From: an uncultured Solobacterium sp.
GTDB lineage: Bacteria > Bacillota_I > Bacilli_A > Erysipelotrichales > Erysipelotrichaceae
Assembly (NCBI GenBank): GCA_927911475.1
Contig: CAKMPP010000156.1
Location: forward strand, 1-12,681
Direction: 5' to 3'
Length of the DNA stretch: 12,681 nucleotides
The notes below the pieces were generated by a model. The model was given only the letters and a program-made list of their open reading frames with translations. It ran no database searches and was not told the origin of the DNA. The translations under genes were made by a program, and so were the position numbers. Positions within the stretch are counted from its first letter, which is position 1. Each line of letters opens with the position of its first letter. Below are positions 1-6,946 of this stretch, piece after piece.

Positions 1-2888
1 GTAAGCGCAGTACCATCATAGTTCTTCCAATCCTTTACAACCTTGATTGAAGAAGTATGATATGTCATCGCAGCAGGTTCAAGTGTCAATGTCGCACGAT
101 TACCATTAATATCATAATCTAAGACAGGCGTAATCACATCTACCTTATCGTTATATGACATTGACAGATTATTTTCTGCCTTATATGTCACTTCAATTCT
201 TCCACCATCCCCATCACTAACAGTTGTCTTTGCAACAAGCATAACCATATTAGCATCTGCAGGATCAGTAACAATATCATAATCAGCAGGCTGTGGTGCG
301 TGATTGAGTGCATAGGTCTTGCCTGGCTTTAACTTAATATACTTCACTTCAAAGTTTGGCGTCGCTTCCACTTTGTCCAGTTTTAATGGTAACTGATTCG
401 GACCTTCTGGCATAAATGCCGGACCAAAGTCTAGATTCTCGTTCAGCAATGGAATAAATACATTTGCGTAGTTGATTGGTTGTCCACTGTTATTTCTGAG
501 TTTGATACGCATTGTTGTCGTATCACCTTTATCTAATACGACTGTTGTATCTTTCTTCGTTGTTGAAGAAGTATTGTCATAGATAATTTCTGCACCTGTA
601 TCTTTATCAATTAAAGTGGAATGCGCATTTACTTCAGCCGCCTGATTCACTTTGACACCTGGTCCTTCAGACAAGGAAACCATTGTCTTACCAGAGTTTA
701 CAGCTGTACCAAACACCGCTGTATATTTGTCTGTATTCCAGTTGCTTCTATCCCACTTTTCAGGTTTGATAACTGCACCAATTGCATCAAAGTCCTTTGT
801 TGTAATTCCAAGGAAGTCATTGATATGGTAAGTTGCAACCTTAACTGTCTTGTCCGCATGAACGTCGAACTTCACAGTCATATTCTTACTCGTAAAGTTT
901 GGTTGATATTGCCCTCTTGTTTCTTGACCAATATCGATAGAATACTTCCAAACCTTAATCTTTTCACCATCTTTTTCGAACTCGCCAACATAACTTGGAG
1001 CACTTAGTGTTCCCTCTGTAACTTGTAAGTTCGAATATGTAAAGCCTTCCGGCATAATCACATATAACTCAGGTTCCTGTAATGGATTCCAATCCCAGTT
1101 CGCATCATCAATACGGCCTGAAACCGTAAAGGAATTTCCGCCGAGAATCTGTGACTCGCTAATTATACCAACACCATTTTTCACTTCAGGCACCTTTGGT
1201 TTGCCTGTTAAGTGATAGGTATCACCTACAGTTGGAGTCGTACCTGTTGTATAAAATTTTACAGTTGTCTTAACATCTTCATTTGTGCCAACCTTCCAGC
1301 TACCAAATACACCATTTGAAATATATGACCAGCCGTAGAACTCTCCATCAGAAATAAACTTGTTATTTGGATTCCATGTATCTAATAAGTCACGATGAGG
1401 ACGCACACCATCATATTGTGCAGGGATAGGACCTAAATCAACCTTAATTGACGTAATTGAGTCATTAATATCTAAGCCTAATGCAGTGTTTGTAATGAGA
1501 GCTGAAACATTTGACTTCTGTAAGATGCTTGAATCAGCCACACCACTTGCGCCACTAGCAGATGTCCAATAGATATTTCCATATACCATATCCGTATGAT
1601 ATGGAATTGTAACACCACGAATAATAGCCGTATTTGTTTCATCAATTGTCATCTCAATTGTCTTTGGTTTTGTTGGAGTGGATAACTCATTCTTAATCAG
1701 CAATGAACCTAAACGTACGTTATAAGTATCATACTTTTTATATGCCCAGTTAACTGCTGTATCTGTTAAACCATGAGAAGTTATCTGTTCTGGATCAACA
1801 CCCTCAATAATCTTTACTGTCATTGTAGATACATTACTTGAAGTACGATCTGCATTTGGCGTATCATCCCAAATTGTCTTTTTGAAATTCTTTAAAACAA
1901 TATTGAATGTAGAACCACTTGCACGCGTAGAGTTTGCCGGAACCTTTACATGTGGCACAAATACTGGTGTGCCAGAATAAGAACCTGGTTCATCCCATTC
2001 TAATTTTGTGGTCTTAATACCACCACTTTCAGTCGTAGAAACAACTGTACCATTGCTATGATAAAGCTGTGTTTCTTCGAGAGAAATAAATTCAATATCA
2101 CTAGGATATTCAATTTCAATTGTTGTCTTACTACTAGCTTCTGTTAAGGACTTAGTACCTGTAATAGATGCCAATAAAGTAGTAGTTGTATCACCTTTAT
2201 TAACTATTTCCGATGATTGATCTGTCCAGAAGTTATATCTAAGTTCGTCTGTAGATTTCGCATTAAAAGAACGTGCATCTACCGTTGATGTATTATCTGT
2301 ACTAAGACTAACACGAATTAGATTTGCTAGAATCTGGTTTGGATCTTGATTTAAATATGCACTATCAATACTAAAACTAATTTCTCCAGCAGAAGCTACA
2401 TTTGTCAAAGATGTCTTTGTCTTGTAGATGAGTTCGCCATTTCTTGCCTGAGCAGAACCAGCAGTTGGATACCCATATGGAGAAGTACCTGTGCCTGTTG
2501 GAGTCTTTACCAACTTTTCAAATCCCGTCGCAGTGACTGGTCCTTCTGTAAATGTAGAACCAGGAAGTGTCGTTATATACGCTCCATTTCCAAGATTTAA
2601 ATGAAAATAGGTATTTGAAAACTGCAAGGATGATGGAACAGAATATTCTACATCCAATGAGTAAATAACACCTGTCTTTAGTTCAGGAACATCACCTGCC
2701 AATAAGTCAGCAACCTGCACCCCCGTAGATGAGTCCTTTACAATTACTTTATTAAATTTAAAACCAGTTGTATCCTCAGCCTGAACGACTGCTTTTCCAG
2801 GAATAAAACCGGCGACTACAATTAAAAGTGACAATAAAAATGTAAACACTCTCTGTAATCCCTTCATAAAACGATGATTGCTACACAT
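1..2888 (-). CDS. Large secreted surface/adhesin-like protein, N-terminal part (C-terminus beyond left edge)
   Basis: I translated the complement from the ATG at 2888-2886. The frame stays open for 962 codons to the window edge, so the C-terminus, and any LPXTG anchor, is not visible. The start is chosen because GGAG lies 6 nt upstream; the next Met (residue 8) has no ribosome site. Residues 1-37 form a signal peptide: basic start, hydrophobic FTFLLSLLIVVAGF, likely cleavage after VVQA. The rest is Thr/Ser/Asn/Val-rich beta-type sequence with almost no Cys, typical of stacked Ig-like adhesin domains. At the very end, about residue 947 on, IKVVKDWKNYDGT resembles the first strand of a Cna-B/SpaA isopeptide domain (family pattern KVWxDxxxxDG). 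By inference it is a wall-anchored adhesin or pilin-like protein; its ligand is unknown. A structured leader and a promoter precede it. Confidence 0.8.
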   Translation of the reverse strand, partial: MCSNHRFMKGLQRVFTFLLSLLIVVAGFIPGKAVVQAEDTTGFKFNKVIVKDSSTGVQVADLLAGDVPELKTGVIYSLDVEYSVPSSLQFSNTYFHLNLGNGAYITTLPGSTFTEGPVTATGFEKLVKTPTGTGTSPYGYPTAGSAQARNGELIYKTKTSLTNVASAGEISFSIDSAYLNQDPNQILANLIRVSLSTDNTSTVDARSFNAKSTDELRYNFWTDQSSEIVNKGDTTTTLLASITGTKSLTEASSKTTIEIEYPSDIEFISLEETQLYHSNGTVVSTTESGGIKTTKLEWDEPGSYSGTPVFVPHVKVPANSTRASGSTFNIVLKNFKKTIWDDTPNADRTSSNVSTMTVKIIEGVDPEQITSHGLTDTAVNWAYKKYDTYNVRLGSLLIKNELSTPTKPKTIEMTIDETNTAIIRGVTIPYHTDMVYGNIYWTSASGASGVADSSILQKSNVSALITNTALGLDINDSITSIKVDLGPIPAQYDGVRPHRDLLDTWNPNNKFISDGEFYGWSYISNGVFGSWKVGTNEDVKTTVKFYTTGTTPTVGDTYHLTGKPKVPEVKNGVGIISESQILGGNSFTVSGRIDDANWDWNPLQEPELYVIMPEGFTYSNLQVTEGTLSAPSYVGEFEKDGEKIKVWKYSIDIGQETRGQYQPNFTSKNMTVKFDVHADKTVKVATYHINDFLGITTKDFDAIGAVIKPEKWDRSNWNTDKYTAVFGTAVNSGKTMVSLSEGPGVKVNQAAEVNAHSTLIDKDTGAEIIYDNTSSTTKKDTTVVLDKGDTTTMRIKLRNNSGQPINYANVFIPLLNENLDFGPAFMPEGPNQLPLKLDKVEATPNFEVKYIKLKPGKTYALNHAPQPADYDIVTDPADANMVMLVAKTTVSDGDGGRIEVTYKAENNLSMSYNDKVDVITPVLDYDINGNRATLTLEPAAMTYHTSSIKVVKDWKNYDGTAL

Positions 2889-3066
2889 AGATTTCTCCTT
2901 TTCATCAATTCCTGCAGCGTTTTACTTTGGATGACGTCATTGCTAGGAATTGTGATTACCCATCATCAACGCTACTTGGCAACATGGGTTCACTTGCTGT
3001 TTTTAACTGGTCTAGTTTAGCAATTTTCGTATTCAAAGGATGTGTTTACAAACAAAAACACCTATT
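2889..3066 (-). promoter_or_regulatory. Hairpin-rich 5' leader of the surface-protein gene
   Basis: About 178 nt separate the predicted start of transcription from the adhesin ATG. Seen on the complement, in transcript order: GUGUUU/AAACAC (3061-3042); a two-part stem UUGC..AACU/AGUU..GCAA (3023-2994); ACCCAU/AUGGGU (2989-2958); and CAAUUCCU/AGGAAUUG (2952-2906). The last loop holds the palindrome ATGACGTCAT (2931-2940). This hairpin ends only a few bases before the AGGAG ribosome site, so it could affect access to it. I could not match the leader to a named riboswitch: it lacks the GGGACGCAAAGC core of c-di-GMP-I aptamers. Some stems may be chance in AT-rich DNA. Confidence 0.4.
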
Positions 3067-3072
3067 TTGTTG

Positions 3073-3101
3073 TTTATATCAATTTTAAGTTACATTGTCT
3101 A
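3073..3101 (-). promoter_or_regulatory. Sigma-A-type promoter for the surface-protein gene
   Basis: On the complement, the -35 TAGACA (3101-3096) and the -10 TATAAA (3078-3073) are separated by exactly 17 bp. Transcription would start near 3066, giving the long leader described separately. No other good hexamer pair was seen closer to the start codon. Confidence 0.55.
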
Positions 3102-3197
3102 AGAATCAAATAACAAGTTTTTTAAATTTTAAGTATACTTTTTGTCATTTTTTAGTATCATATTGTTATCTTTATATATTTCTAAAACCCTGTATCC

Positions 3198-3230
3198 AAA
3201 ATAAAAGATAGGCCCTTTGAAGTCTATCTT
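3198..3230 (-). terminator. Intrinsic terminator of the DUF5692-like gene
   Basis: AAGATAG (3230-3224) pairs with CTATCTT (3211-3205) on the complement and is followed by TTATTTT. It lies about 45 nt after the stop codon of the membrane-protein gene and separates it from the adhesin promoter. The stem is short, so strength is uncertain. Confidence 0.55.
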
Positions 3231-3274
3231 CTCAGAAACCTACCTTTTATGATTCTATCCCTTTCAATTATCAA

Positions 3275-4324
3275 TTAATCAATCACTGCACGAGCAGCTG
3301 CATCTTTGTAATACTTAAATTCTGTAAATACTTCTCCCTTATATGGATTCTTCTTTGTCTTTATACACGTACGGATGATGTAGATGATAGCGATAAGATT
3401 TACAATAAGTGCTAGTCCACTAACAATTGTCATCATTGTCGGATTTGCGTTCGCACTTCCACCAGCTACAATACCATTTAAAGTTCCGTCTGCGTATAAC
3501 GCTGGTAATGTAACCCAAGGAAATGCCTTTGTGCCATCAGCCAATGTCTCTTGAAATAATGGGAACACCTGTGCAAACATACACCAAATACATAGAGTAT
3601 TTGCTCTATTTTGAATCCATCCACCCTTGTTCCATAATAATGCAGGAATTGTAGGTGATAGAAGTAAGGCCACACCACAGAACCATGTATGTGTTGGTAA
3701 GCAGTTGTATGTATATGCAAAATTCCACACATCATAGATTAAGATATATACCCAAATCATGTCTGGCCAAATCATATCCTTTTCATCCTTAGAAGAATAT
3801 ACAGCCCACCAACCCGTCATACAGAAGATATTAATCAAACCTGCTAAACCATTGAATACATTATGCCATCCACCGTATAACCATACACCTTCAGAAGACA
3901 ACCACCATTTGTACCATCCGTTGATTGCAGACTCAAAATCACTCGCTACTGCAATCAAGATATTAATTGCGACAATCGCAAATGGGAATGCACGGAACCA
4001 ACGTTGTTTTCCAATACCCCATTTGTATTTGATCATCATAAATCCAATACAACCAGTAAGTGACGCATAGAGTTTCGCATAATGGAACCAACCATTCATA
4101 TATAGATATGTCTGGTTATGTAACGCCCACTCAGCACCCATTCTAGCTGATACATATATTGCGATAAAATAAACTGTCAAAATTAATGGTAAAACAAAAA
4201 ACATCAAGATACCGCCAAACTTTGTACGACGAGAAAACTCATTTAACAAGATTAAGCTGACAAGTACCCCTAACATTGCGACCCATTGGTATATGGCCGT
4301 ATCCCCGCTAATGTGAAATAACAT
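3275..4324 (-). CDS. Trp-rich polytopic membrane protein, DUF5692-like
   Basis: 349 residues starting at an ATG with GGAGG 5 nt upstream. Eight or nine hydrophobic segments are visible, at roughly residues 12-28, 37-60, 83-99, 111-128, 155-176, 188-206, 212-231, 243-258 and 296-318, so it is an integral membrane protein. It has no signal-peptide cleavage site. It is unusually rich in tryptophan (20 W, in clusters such as WYKWW near 137-141 and GWW near 171-173). The overall look matches the uncharacterised DUF5692 family from recall, but I could not run a search. It has its own promoter and terminator, so it is probably monocistronic. No catalytic motif or known transporter signature is recognisable; function unknown. 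Confidence 0.75.
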   Translation of the reverse strand: MLFHISGDTAIYQWVAMLGVLVSLILLNEFSRRTKFGGILMFFVLPLILTVYFIAIYVSARMGAEWALHNQTYLYMNGWFHYAKLYASLTGCIGFMMIKYKWGIGKQRWFRAFPFAIVAINILIAVASDFESAINGWYKWWLSSEGVWLYGGWHNVFNGLAGLINIFCMTGWWAVYSSKDEKDMIWPDMIWVYILIYDVWNFAYTYNCLPTHTWFCGVALLLSPTIPALLWNKGGWIQNRANTLCIWCMFAQVFPLFQETLADGTKAFPWVTLPALYADGTLNGIVAGGSANANPTMMTIVSGLALIVNLIAIIYIIRTCIKTKKNPYKGEVFTEFKYYKDAAARAVID

Positions 4325-4397
4325 ATTTTCCTCCCCTTTTTTATGTTCTCACTTCATTCAATTATGCATGTATAAACATGTGATTAATTTCACTTAT

Positions 4398-4426
4398 ATT
4401 TTATAAAACATCAAACTGTTAGACAA
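4398..4426 (-). promoter_or_regulatory. Predicted promoter of the DUF5692-like gene
   Basis: On the complement, the -35 TTGTCT (4426-4421) and the -10 TAAAAT (4403-4398) have a 17-bp spacer. This gives a 5' UTR of about 65 nt. A small inverted repeat, CATGT-N4-ACATG (4367-4380), lies inside that UTR and could be an operator or chance. Confidence 0.5.
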
Positions 4427-4459
4427 TGGCTAGATTAAAAATTCTTTTAGAATTTTGAC

Positions 4460-4496
4460 AAATATAAAAAATTGGATAAAATTTTATCCAATTTTT
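4460..4496 (-). terminator. Intrinsic terminator directly after ispD
   Basis: A perfect inverted repeat, AAATTGGATAAA/TTTATCCAATTT, begins within a base or two of the ispD stop codon and is followed by a T-rich stretch on the complement. Its arms are AT-rich but long. It separates ispD from the membrane-protein gene, so the two are probably transcribed independently. Confidence 0.75.
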
Positions 4497-5136
4497 ACCT
4501 GATATCTTCTGGTGTAGTAATTTTGTAATTAGAGTATTTTCCTTCAACCACAGCCACTCTTTCATCAGAATACTTCTCTACCAAGGAAGTATCATCTGTG
4601 CCAATAAAGTGGTCTTCCTTTGCTTTATGCATGCATGTAAGTAATAAATCTGTCTCAAATGCCTGTGGTGTCTGTGCACACTGTAATGTACTACGTTCAT
4701 ATGTCTCTACAACATATCCATTTTTCACATGCTTTACAGTATCCTTGCATGGAACACAAAGTAAAGCAGCCTTCTCTGTTTCCATCGTTTTTTTAAGTTT
4801 CTCTAATGACTCTTGATCTAAGAAAGGTCTTGCTCCATCATGCACGAAAACAATATCTGCTAGTACTGCACGCAAGCCATTATAAACACTATCTTGGCGT
4901 GTTGCACCACCACACGCAAACACGACTCTACCATCCTTTCTCCCTTGTTCTTTTTCAAAATGCTCTGCACAATCAGTCACCAATACAATTTGCATACAAT
5001 CACTATCATTCAGAAATACTGAAAGCGTCTTATCCAAAATGGTTGTTCCATCTGGCAGTTTTGCATAAACCTTATTAAATCCAAGCTTCATTCTTGTTCC
5101 ACTACCTGCCGCAACGATTAGAGCACTGTATTGCAT
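4495..5136 (-). CDS. ispD: 2-C-methyl-D-erythritol 4-phosphate cytidylyltransferase
   Basis: A cytosolic enzyme that joins CTP and MEP to give CDP-ME, step three of the MEP isoprenoid pathway. The 213-residue product shows the family signatures in order: nucleotide-binding AAGSGTRM (9-16) with a following FNKVY segment whose Lys22 sits where the family has its conserved Lys, GGATRQDSV (76-84), VHDGARPF (98-105), QTPQAF (155-160), TDDTSLVE (180-187) and KITTPEDI (205-212). VHDGARP and the closing KITTPED favour IspD over the related TarI-type ribitol-phosphate cytidylyltransferases. It stops right after TPEDIR, whereas homologues usually carry a further short helix, so the C-terminus is unusually short. 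Ribosome site GGGAG lies 6 nt before ATG. Divergent from the HAD gene, with 89 bp between them. Confidence 0.9.
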   Translation of the reverse strand: MQYSALIVAAGSGTRMKLGFNKVYAKLPDGTTILDKTLSVFLNDSDCMQIVLVTDCAEHFEKEQGRKDGRVVFACGGATRQDSVYNGLRAVLADIVFVHDGARPFLDQESLEKLKKTMETEKAALLCVPCKDTVKHVKNGYVVETYERSTLQCAQTPQAFETDLLLTCMHKAKEDHFIGTDDTSLVEKYSDERVAVVEGKYSNYKITTPEDIR

Positions 5137-5176
5137 AACTTTCTCCCTCTTTTTTCATATATTAAAACATAATCAG

Positions 5177-5205
5177 ATGTCATGCGCATCAATAAAATGT
5201 ATAAT
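5177..5205 (+). promoter_or_regulatory. Predicted promoter of the HAD gene; overlapping divergent region
   Basis: The -10 TATAAT (5200-5205) is perfect; the -35 ATGTCA (5177-5182) matches 4 of 6, with a 17-bp spacer. On the other strand ATGACA (5183-5178) with TATATG 16 bp downstream could serve ispD, so the two divergent promoters would overlap face to face. The palindrome ATGCGCAT (5182-5189) sits at the overlap. Confidence 0.5.
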
Positions 5206-5225
5206 AATCAAAAAAAGGAGATAAC

Positions 5226-5887
5226 ATGCGCTATAACGGGATTATTTTTGATTTTAACGGTACATTATTCTTTGATACTGATTTACATATTCAAGCTTGG
5301 GATACAATCGCTATGAGAGTCGTCGGTGAACACATGACAAAAGAAATACTTGTACAGAAGTACTGGGGTTTGGCAAATGTCGATTTAATTCAACGTATGA
5401 CGAATAATACACTTTCTACAGAAGAATGTGAACGTCTATCAGTGAGAAGGAAGCCCTTTATCGCCAATATGTCAAAAATACTCCTAATGCTGTACTAGCT
5501 CCTGGTGTCATTGAATTCTTTAACTACCTCAAACAACATAATATTCCCTTTACGATTGCCTCTGCATCAATCAAGAAAAATATAGATTTCTATGTATCAC
5601 AGTTCCACTTAGACCAATGGATCGACCCAAGTACGATCGTCTACGATGACGGTACATATAACAGTAAATACGAAATGTATTTAGAAGCTATGAAACGTCT
5701 TCATATATCTGATCATGTTATCGTCTTTGAAGATTCTATCAACGGCGTTCTCGCCGCAAAAAAGGCCAATGCAAATGTTATTGCGATTGCTAGTGATTCT
5801 CTTGAAGCACACGATCTTCCATTCTTAACTGCAACAATCAATGATTTCCGAGGTATTGTTGAACTACTTGAAGCTCTTCCTGAATAA
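5226..5887 (+). pseudogene. HAD-family phosphatase/beta-phosphoglucomutase-like hydrolase, one frameshift
   Basis: The gene starts with ATG after AAAGGAG. The first frame (5226-5498) gives MRYNGIIFDFNGTL, which is HAD motif I, and the cap domain to about ERLS. Near 5442 the reading must shift to the frame that continues EKEALYRQYVKN through motif II TIASAS, then VFEDSINGVLAAKKAN (the motif IV acidic pair) to the stop at 5887. Joined, it gives about 220 residues, the usual length for this family. One base appears to be missing near 5442; there is no slippery heptamer, so programmed frameshifting is unlikely. Motif I has Asn instead of the second Asp (DFNGT for DxDGT), a variant I recall in other Firmicute HAD proteins. 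Substrate is unknown; probably a sugar phosphate. Marked as broken because of the frameshift, which may be a sequencing error. Confidence 0.75.
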
Positions 5888-5896
5888 CTCTGTATA

Positions 5897-5926
5897 GAAA
5901 AAAGGTCTCATATATGCGAGAGACCT
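5897..5926 (-). terminator. Intrinsic terminator of the small-multidrug-export-family gene
   Basis: AGGTCTC (5926-5920) pairs with GAGACCT (5909-5903) on the complement, with a 10-nt loop, followed by TTTTTTC. The stem begins at the last gene's stop codon (TGA, 5928-5926). It faces the 3' end of the HAD gene, but on the plus strand it lacks a T-run. Confidence 0.75.
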
Positions 5927-6423
5927 CATCCAAATACTGCACCTAATAATCCATAAAATACTAATGTCATGATTACTGCAGCCATTGCAACTCCAATCAA
6001 TATTGATAGGGTTGCTTTTTTTAAGTCCATTTCAAACAAAGCCGCAATCAAGCATCCAGTCCAAGCACCTGTACCAGGTAATGGGATTCCCACAAATAGT
6101 GCCAATCCCCAGAAACCATACTTATCGATTTTCGGCTTATTCTTAATTGCTTTCTGTTCTAACCACTCCGCAATCTTGGATAAGTGATGTGTTGATAGCC
6201 AATGGATTAGCTTTTTAATTCCAAATAAAATAAATGGGATTGGTAAAATATTACCAATGACACACCAGAATACTGCCTGCCACATAGGGATCCCTAACAT
6301 CTTGGCAAGTAATAAACCACCACGTTCTTCAATCAGTGGTAGTAAGCTAACTAAAAAGATTGATAATTTAGGTGATAAGAACTTCCCGACAGTTCCTGCC
6401 CACCAGAGAATAAAACCTTCCAT
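5926..6423 (-). CDS. Small multidrug-export family membrane protein (COG2426-like)
   Basis: 165 residues, starting at the ATG at 6423-6421 with GGAGG 6 nt upstream. A longer in-frame start (to 6843) is rejected because it would translate the antisense of two tRNA genes. Hydrophobic segments lie at about residues 18-31, 50-70, 103-117, 118-131 and 138-160. Characteristic pieces are LLPLIEERGGLLLAKMLGIP (29-48) and the Gly/Pro-rich LFVGIPLPGTGAWTG (109-123). These fit the putative small multidrug export family (PF06695) by recall. The family name comes from early annotation and its transport role is weakly supported, so drug export should not be assumed. It has its own promoter and terminator. 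Confidence 0.8.
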   Translation of the reverse strand: MEGFILWWAGTVGKFLSPKLSIFLVSLLPLIEERGGLLLAKMLGIPMWQAVFWCVIGNILPIPFILFGIKKLIHWLSTHHLSKIAEWLEQKAIKNKPKIDKYGFWGLALFVGIPLPGTGAWTGCLIAALFEMDLKKATLSILIGVAMAAVIMTLVFYGLLGAVFG

Positions 6424-6448
6424 GCAAAACCTCCGCATATCCTTGCAT

Positions 6449-6477
6449 ACTTTACCATAGACCACTATCCATCGCAA
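6449..6477 (-). promoter_or_regulatory. Predicted extended -10 promoter of the small-multidrug-export-family gene
   Basis: On the complement, the -35 TTGCGA (6477-6472), a 17-bp spacer ending in TGG, and the -10 TAAAGT (6454-6449). The TGn ahead of the -10 makes it an extended -10 type. The 5' UTR would be only about 20 nt and carries the GGAGG site. Confidence 0.45.
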
Positions 6478-6549
6478 TTGCACTAACAGAAAATCATTTA
6501 AAACTGGCAAAAATTTATCTATACTCGTAGTTCCCCAGGTTTCCAAATT

Positions 6550-6603
6550 ATTTTCCAAAAAAAATGCAAAAAATGTATTTTCCAAAAAAAATGCAAAAAA
6601 TGT
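6550..6603 (+). repeat. Perfect 27-bp tandem duplication with A-tracts, next to the tRNA promoter
   Basis: Two identical, directly abutting 27-bp units (6550-6576 and 6577-6603). Each has the form ATTTTCC-A8-TGC-A6-TGT. The second copy ends one base before the -35 hexamer. Within each unit the A8 and A6 tracts are centred 10 bp apart, about one helical turn, which favours curved DNA and looks like an UP element for the RNA polymerase alpha subunit. The role is inferred; the duplication itself is plain in the sequence. Confidence 0.85.
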
Positions 6604-6604
6604 G

Positions 6605-6633
6605 TTGACACCATCTGTTGTGGTTGATATTAT
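6605..6633 (+). promoter_or_regulatory. Promoter of the tRNA-Ile/tRNA-Ala unit
   Basis: The -35 TTGACA (6605-6610) is a perfect consensus, the spacer is 17 bp and the -10 is TATTAT (6628-6633). The start of transcription would be near 6640, about 15 nt before tRNA-Ile. The strength of the hexamers fits a stable-RNA promoter. Confidence 0.8.
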
Positions 6634-6654
6634 ATTAAAGCATTCGATGAAGTT

Positions 6655-6731
6655 GGGCCTGTAGCTCAGGTGGCTAGAGCGCACCCCTGATAAGGGTGAG
6701 GTCGCTGGTTCAAGTCCATTCAGGCCCACCA
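6655..6731 (+). tRNA. tRNA-Ile (anticodon GAU)
   Basis: 77 nt, folding as a full cloverleaf: acceptor GGGCCUG (6655-6661) pairs with CAGGCCC (6721-6727); D-arm AGCUCAGGUGGCUAGAGC; anticodon stem CCCCU/AGGGU-type with loop CUGAUAA and anticodon GAU; T-arm containing GGUUCAAGU. The discriminator is A and the CCA end is encoded (6729-6731). It is the first gene of a two-tRNA unit. This Ile/Ala pair is often found in the 16S-23S spacer, but no rRNA is present here. Confidence 0.97.
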
Positions 6732-6762
6732 TTTTCGGAAAACTCATCGAATTGATATACAT

Positions 6763-6835
6763 GGGGTTATAGCTCAGCTGGGAGAGCACCTGCTTTGCAA
6801 GCAGGGGGTCAGGAGTTCGATCCTCCTTAGCTCCA
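6763..6835 (+). tRNA. tRNA-Ala (anticodon UGC)
   Basis: 73 nt from acceptor GGGGUUA (6763-6769) to UAGCUCC (6828-6834) plus discriminator A. D-arm AGCUCAGCUGGGAGAGC, anticodon loop with UGC in CUUUGCAAG, and T-arm GGAGUUCGAUCCUCC. Unlike the tRNA-Ile just upstream, the CCA end is not encoded; the next bases are CTC, so CCA must be added afterwards. It is 31 nt downstream of tRNA-Ile in the same transcript and followed by a terminator. Confidence 0.97.
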
Positions 6836-6842
6836 CTCATCA

Positions 6843-6875
6843 AAAAAATACCGTAAAATGCGGTATTTTTTATTT
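6843..6875 (+). terminator. Intrinsic terminator of the tRNA unit
   Basis: AAAAATACCG (6844-6853) pairs with CGGTATTTTT (6861-6870) across a 7-nt loop, and the T-run continues. It lies 8 nt after the tRNA-Ala gene. Confidence 0.9.
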
Positions 6876-6906
6876 ATTGAGAAGAAATTGAGATTAATAA
6901 ACTAAA

Positions 6907-6940
6907 AGCAGATTTCACGTGTGTGTGTATGAAATCTGCT
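6907..6940 (-). terminator. Terminator of the C39-like lipoprotein gene, possibly bidirectional
   Basis: An 11-bp perfect stem, AGCAGATTTCA (6907-6917) with TGAAATCTGCT (6930-6940), and a 12-nt GT-repeat loop. On the complement it is followed by TTTTAGTTTATT; on the plus strand by AAATTTTTATTT. It lies just after the lipoprotein stop codon and could stop transcription from either side. Confidence 0.85.
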
Positions 6941-6946
6941 AAATTT

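Noticed and set aside
621..1007. Plus-strand 128-codon ORF
   Set aside because: It lies wholly opposite the open adhesin frame, has unusual Cys/His-rich composition and no ribosome site; it is a shadow.
2931..2940. ATGACGTCAT palindrome as a protein-binding operator
   Set aside because: It lies in the transcribed leader, inside the loop of a larger stem, so an RNA structural role is at least as likely. A single 10-bp palindrome is weak evidence.
5430..5500. Programmed ribosomal frameshifting in the HAD gene
   Set aside because: No slippery X-XXY-YYZ heptamer and no downstream pseudoknot were seen near 5442; a missing base is simpler.
6424..6843. N-terminal extension of the 5926-6423 gene on the minus strand (a possible 305-residue protein)
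   Set aside because: It runs antisense through both tRNA genes and the A-tract repeat (giving NTFFAFFLE twice). Sequences such as EDRTPDPLLAKQVLSQLSYN are a well-known false product of antisense tRNA-Ala. A good GGAGG site supports the start at 6423.
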